Of a stretch of 8,533 bases of DNA, positions 5,931 through 8,533 are shown in pieces. Position numbers and translations under genes: made by a program. Numbering within the stretch: position 1 is the stretch's first letter; each line of letters opens with the position of its first letter. The DNA comes from Acidimicrobiia bacterium (GTDB lineage: Bacteria; Actinomycetota; Acidimicrobiia; Acidimicrobiales; Iamiaceae), in NCBI GenBank assembly GCA_019247975.1, contig JAFBAD010000217.1, positions 1 to 8,533 on the forward strand. The letters are read 5' to 3'. The notes under the pieces were generated by a model. The model saw only the letters and a program-made list of their open reading frames with translations, ran no database searches and had not been told where the DNA came from.

Positions 5931-6932
5931 GTGCTCGCCTACCGCCTCCTCGAGTGGCAGCGCCCGCCGGAGCTGGTCGAGGTGCCCGTGCCCGAGCCGC
6001 GACCGGGCGAGGTGCTCGTCGAGGTGGCCGGCTGCGGCCTCTGCCACTCGGACCTGACCATGATCGAGATGCCCGGCGAGATCGGGGACCTCCTCGGGTG
6101 GCGCGTCCCCTTCACGCTCGGACACGAGACCGCCGGCCGGGTCGCGCAGCTGGGCGACGGAGTGACGGGGTTCGCCGCCGGCGACGCGGTCGCGCTCCTG
6201 TCGCCGAGCTCGTGCGGGCGGTGCGAGTACTGCCTCGCCGGGCGGGAGAGCGCCTGCCTCTCCGGTGAGACCGGGCGCGGGTACGGCCGGGACGGCGGCC
6301 TGGCCGGCTACATCGTTGCGCCGGCCCGTGAGCTGCTGGCCCTCGGCACCCTCGAGCCCCGGGTCGCCGGCCCGCTCACCGACGCCGGCGCGACCTCGCA
6401 CCACGCGGTGCGCCGGGCCCGACCGGTGCTCGGCGAGGGCTCGACCGCCCTGGTGATCGGGGTCGGCGGGCTCGGCTGGTACGCGGTGCAGATCCTGCGG
6501 GCGACCACGCCGGCCCGCGTCGTCGCCGTCGACCTCGACCCGGCACGGCGGGCCATCGCTCGGGAGCTCGGCGCCGCAGAGGTGTTCGACGCGGTCCCGA
6601 GCGGTCTCGTGGCGGACGCGGTGCTCGACATCGTGGGCAACGACGCGACGATCGCGGCCGGGCTCGGCGCGGTCCGCCGCGGCGGCGCGTTCGTGCTCGT
6701 CGGCTCGGGCGGTGGCGGGTTCCGCCGGCCGTGGTTCGACGGCCTGCCGCGCGAAGCCACCATCACCGCCGTGCAGCGCTCGACGATCGACGACGCCCGC
6801 AGCGTCATCGCGCTCGCCGCCGAGGGCCGGGTGCGGGTCCAGGTCGACGAGTACCCGCTGGCGCGGGTGGCCGACGCCTACGCCGCCCTCGACGCCGGCA
6901 CCCTCACCGGCCGTGCGGTGGTCATCCCCTGA
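5931..6932 (+). CDS. Zinc-dependent medium-chain alcohol dehydrogenase, ADH-A-like
   Basis: A 333-residue NAD-dependent zinc alcohol dehydrogenase of the MDR superfamily, cytoplasmic, interconverting an alcohol and a ketone or aldehyde. Catalytic zinc ligands are Cys38 (GCGLCHSD), His65 (GHE) and probably Asp151 (PLTDAGATSHHAV); the structural zinc uses Cys95, Cys98, Cys101 and Cys109. The coenzyme fold shows GVGGLG at 177-182 and Asp201 at the end of the second strand (VAVDLD), favouring NAD over NADP. The PLTDAG and GEGSTALVIGVGGLG stretches resemble Rhodococcus ruber ADH-A, a secondary alcohol dehydrogenase; this protein is about ten residues shorter, mostly after the NAD fold, so its substrate may differ. 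The start is the GTG at 5931, since an in-frame TAG lies 12 nt upstream. It is divergent from the SDR gene with shared repeats, which hints at joint control, and is closed by a strong hairpin shared with leuD. Confidence 0.94.
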   Translation: MLAYRLLEWQRPPELVEVPVPEPRPGEVLVEVAGCGLCHSDLTMIEMPGEIGDLLGWRVPFTLGHETAGRVAQLGDGVTGFAAGDAVALLSPSSCGRCEYCLAGRESACLSGETGRGYGRDGGLAGYIVAPARELLALGTLEPRVAGPLTDAGATSHHAVRRARPVLGEGSTALVIGVGGLGWYAVQILRATTPARVVAVDLDPARRAIARELGAAEVFDAVPSGLVADAVLDIVGNDATIAAGLGAVRRGGAFVLVGSGGGGFRRPWFDGLPREATITAVQRSTIDDARSVIALAAEGRVRVQVDEYPLARVADAYAALDAGTLTGRAVVIP

Positions 6933-6934
6933 AG

Positions 6935-6975
6935 TGAAGGACCGGCCTGGTCTCTGAGACCAGGCCGAGCCTTCA
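6935..6975. terminator. Bidirectional hairpin terminator between convergent adh and leuD
   Basis: A long inverted repeat: 12-bp arms CGGCCTGGTCTC (6943-6954) and its exact complement (6956-6967) around one central T, and, after a symmetric 2-nt internal loop, a further 6 bp (TGAAGG at 6935-6940 with CCTTCA at 6970-6975). In RNA about 10 bp of the core would pair around a small loop. The structure starts 2 nt after the adh stop and includes the leuD stop codon. Neither side has a T-run, as is common for actinobacterial terminators. It is symmetric, so it should act on both transcripts. Confidence 0.85.
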
Positions 6976-7560
6976 GTTCGCCCAGGCGGGGCGGCGATCG
7001 CGCTCGTAGGTGTCGATGGCGTCGGCGGAGCGGAGCGTGATGCCGATGTCGTCGAGGCCCTCGAGGAAGCGCTCGCGAGTCGCGTCGTCGAGCGGGAACT
7101 CGCAGGTGAGGCCGATGGCCGGCGCCTCGAGCGTGCGCCGGTCGACGTCGATCGTCAGCTCGAGGGTCGGGTCGGCCTCGACCGCGTCGAGCAGCTGCCG
7201 CCCGACGTCGGGCGGGACCACCACCGGCACGAGCCCGTTCTTCGTGCAGTTGTTGCGGAAGATGTCGGCGAAGCGGGGCGAGATGACCGCCTGGAAGCCG
7301 TGGTCCATGATCGCCCACACCGCGTGCTCGCGCGACGAGCCGGTGCCGAAGTTGGGGCCGCCTATGAGGATCGATGCCCCGACGAAGCGCTCGTCGTTCA
7401 GCACGAACGAGCGGTCGTCCCGCCATGACGCGAACAGCCCCTGACCGAACCCGGTGCGCTCGACCCGCTTGAGCCACTCGGCCGGGATGATCTGATCGGT
7501 GTCGACGTCCGAGCGGTCGAGCGGGACCGCGGTGCCGGTGACGATCCGCACGGCTTCCAT
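6973..7560 (-). CDS. leuD: 3-isopropylmalate dehydratase small subunit
   Basis: Small (swivel-domain) subunit of isopropylmalate isomerase, which with LeuC converts 2-isopropylmalate to 3-isopropylmalate through 2-isopropylmaleate in leucine biosynthesis; cytoplasmic. The 195-residue length is normal. Family motifs are DRSDVDTDQIIP at 15-26, GGPNFGTGSSREHA at 67-80, which forms the substrate-recognition and active-site region, and FADIFRNNCTKNGL at 97-110. The ATG at 7560 shares one base with the leuC stop codon (TGATG), and a good Shine-Dalgarno GGAGGA lies 6 nt upstream inside leuC, so the start is secure and translation is probably coupled to leuC. The stop codon is buried in the stem of the shared hairpin that separates it from the convergent alcohol dehydrogenase gene, making leuD the last gene of its operon. 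Confidence 0.97.
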   Translation of the reverse strand: MEAVRIVTGTAVPLDRSDVDTDQIIPAEWLKRVERTGFGQGLFASWRDDRSFVLNDERFVGASILIGGPNFGTGSSREHAVWAIMDHGFQAVISPRFADIFRNNCTKNGLVPVVVPPDVGRQLLDAVEADPTLELTIDVDRRTLEAPAIGLTCEFPLDDATRERFLEGLDDIGITLRSADAIDTYERDRRPAWAN

Positions 7561-8533
7561 CAGAGATCCTCCGGGGTGGCGAAGGTGCCCTTGACGGCCG
7601 TCGCCGCGGCGACCGCCGGTGACACCAGGTGGGTGCGACCGCCCCGGCCCTGCCGGCCCTCGAAGTTGCGGTTGCTGGTGGACGCGGCCCGCTCACCGGG
7701 TGCGAGCTTGTCCGGGTTCATCGCGAGGCACATCGAGCAGCCCGGCTCCCGCCAGTCGAAGCCGGCGGTCATGAAGATCTCGTGCAGGCCCTCGCGCTCG
7801 GCCTGGTGCTTCACCGCGAAGCTGCCGGGCACCACGAGGGTGCGCACGCCGTCGGCGACCCGGCGGCCCTTGGCGACGTCGGCCGCGGCCCGCAGGTCCT
7901 CGATGCGGCTGTTCGTGCACGAGCCGATGAAGACGGTGTCGACCTCGATGTCGCGCACGGCGGTGCCGGCAGCCAACCCCATGTACTCGAGCGCGCGGGC
8001 CGCCGACTCGCGGTCGCTCGCCTCGGCGAACGAATCCGGGTCGGGCACCGCCGCGTCGATCGGTACGACGTGGGCCGGGTTCGTCCCCCACGTCACGTGC
8101 GGGAGGATCGCGGCGCCGTCGAGCACGACCTCCTTGTCGAAGGTCGCGCCGGGATCGGTCGGCAGGCTCGACCAGTCCTCGAGCGCAGCCGTCCACGCGT
8201 CGCCCGAAGGTGCGTGGGCCCTGCCCTCGACGTAGGCGAAGGTGACGTCGTCGGGTGCGATGAGCCCGGCCTTCGCCCCGGCCTCGATCGACATGTTGCA
8301 CACGGTCATGCGCCCTTCCATCGAGAGCGCCTCGATGACCGGGCCGCGGTACTCGATAACCGACCCGATGCCGCCGCCGGTGCCGATGCGCCCGATCACC
8401 GCGAGGATCACGTCCTTCGCGGTGCTCCCGGCCGGCAGCACGCCCTCGACGGTCACCGCCATCGTGCCGGGGCGGCGCTGGGGGAGGGTCTGGGTGGCGA
8501 GCACGTGCTCGACCTCGCTGGTGCCGATGCCGA
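7560..8533 (-). CDS. leuC: 3-isopropylmalate dehydratase large subunit (5' partial)
   Basis: Large [4Fe-4S] subunit of isopropylmalate isomerase, partner of LeuD in leucine biosynthesis, aconitase superfamily. The window holds the last 323 or so residues of a protein normally near 470; the frame stays open to the right edge with the conserved GIGTSEVEHVLATQTLPQ, so the GTG at 8504 is internal and not the start. Cluster-ligand cysteines are present: one in GSCTNSR (codon 7917-7919) and two in CSMC (codons 7737-7739 and 7728-7730), the latter within EPGCSMCLAMNPDKL. The C-terminal NRNFEGRQGRGGRTHLVSP is typical of the family. It overlaps leuD by one base, so the two are cotranscribed and made in step. 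Nothing in the visible part suggests loss of function. The operon's promoter lies outside the window. Confidence 0.97.
   Translation of the reverse strand, partial: GIGTSEVEHVLATQTLPQRRPGTMAVTVEGVLPAGSTAKDVILAVIGRIGTGGGIGSVIEYRGPVIEALSMEGRMTVCNMSIEAGAKAGLIAPDDVTFAYVEGRAHAPSGDAWTAALEDWSSLPTDPGATFDKEVVLDGAAILPHVTWGTNPAHVVPIDAAVPDPDSFAEASDRESAARALEYMGLAAGTAVRDIEVDTVFIGSCTNSRIEDLRAAADVAKGRRVADGVRTLVVPGSFAVKHQAEREGLHEIFMTAGFDWREPGCSMCLAMNPDKLAPGERAASTSNRNFEGRQGRGGRTHLVSPAVAAATAVKGTFATPEDL
7567..7572 (-). promoter_or_regulatory. Shine-Dalgarno of leuD (GGAGGA)
   Basis: Minus-strand GGAGGA lies 6 nt before the leuD ATG, within the last codons of leuC. It is the only strong ribosome binding site I can see at a gene start in this window, which fits leuD being an internal operon gene while the promoter-proximal genes appear to lack leaders. 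Confidence 0.8.

Larger units (their letters stand above)
5886..5932. repeat. 17-bp direct repeat, 30-bp period, over both divergent starts (candidate operator)
   Basis: CGGTGGACACCGCCGGT (5886-5902) recurs at 5916-5932 with a single mismatch (A for G at 5920). The repeat start points are 30 bp apart, about three helical turns, so a bound protein would contact both copies on the same face. Each copy contains the odd palindrome ACCG-C-CGGT (5894-5902 and 5924-5932). One copy covers the SDR start codon, the other the ADH start codon, so a bound factor could block both genes. No regulator gene is visible in the window. Confidence 0.5.

Noticed and set aside
5886..5932. Repeat pair as a minimal CRISPR or a transposon target duplication
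   Set aside because: Only two copies with a 13-bp spacer, overlapping two start codons, and no cas gene, transposase or inverted terminal repeats nearby.
8502..8504. GTG as start of leuC
   Set aside because: The nine preceding codons (GIGTSEVEH) are a conserved LeuC motif, so the frame continues beyond the window.
1..8533. A new defence, secretion or biosynthetic gene system
   Set aside because: All seven clear genes belong to known families, and no toxin, nuclease, ATPase, reverse transcriptase, carrier protein or mobile element accompanies them. The region looks like ordinary chromosomal DNA.

Overview
This is a very GC-rich (roughly 70% or more) chromosomal stretch, with strong G/C at third codon positions, several GTG starts, very short gaps between genes and no U-tract terminators. 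Together with the protein types (sunset-domain membrane protein, long SerA with an intervening domain plus ACT, SDR-DUF2867 protein), this points to an actinobacterium. An Acidimicrobiia-like lineage is a guess; the window contains no phylogenetic marker. I see no RNA gene, transposon, phage gene or CRISPR array.

Layout. (1) Positions 3-1379, plus strand: the C-terminal three quarters of an S9 prolyl-oligopeptidase-type serine peptidase, cut by the window's left edge. (2) 1399-2967, plus: serA, D-3-phosphoglycerate dehydrogenase, first step of the phosphorylated serine pathway. (3) 2993-3322, minus: a small membrane-anchored sunset-domain protein, convergent with serA. (4) 3341-4438, plus: a protein of two tandem GNAT acetyltransferase domains, divergent from the sunset gene across 18 bp. 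(5) 4402-5895, minus: an SDR/NmrA-like NAD(P)-binding protein with a C-terminal DUF2867 domain; its 3' end overlaps the GNAT gene by 37 bp. (6) 5931-6932, plus: a zinc-dependent medium-chain alcohol dehydrogenase resembling Rhodococcus ADH-A, divergent from the SDR gene across 35 bp. (7) 6973-7560 and 7560 to beyond 8533, minus: leuD and leuC, the two subunits of isopropylmalate isomerase, translationally coupled. LeuC is cut by the right edge.

How the genes work together. LeuC and LeuD form one enzyme of leucine biosynthesis, and SerA feeds serine biosynthesis, so the region has an amino-acid biosynthesis flavour with oxidoreductases of unknown substrate in between. Every gene is packed tightly, so the control signals lie in very small spaces. 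The clearest are a nearly symmetric bidirectional hairpin between adh and leuD (6935-6975), a 17-bp direct repeat with 30-bp period over both start codons of the SDR/ADH divergent pair (5886-5932), and a repeated arrangement of a TAG-containing -10-like hexamer exactly 6 nt before the start codon at three genes, which suggests leaderless transcripts.

I found no convincing new multi-gene system. The most worthwhile leads are regulatory: the SDR/ADH divergent control region and the leaderless-start pattern.
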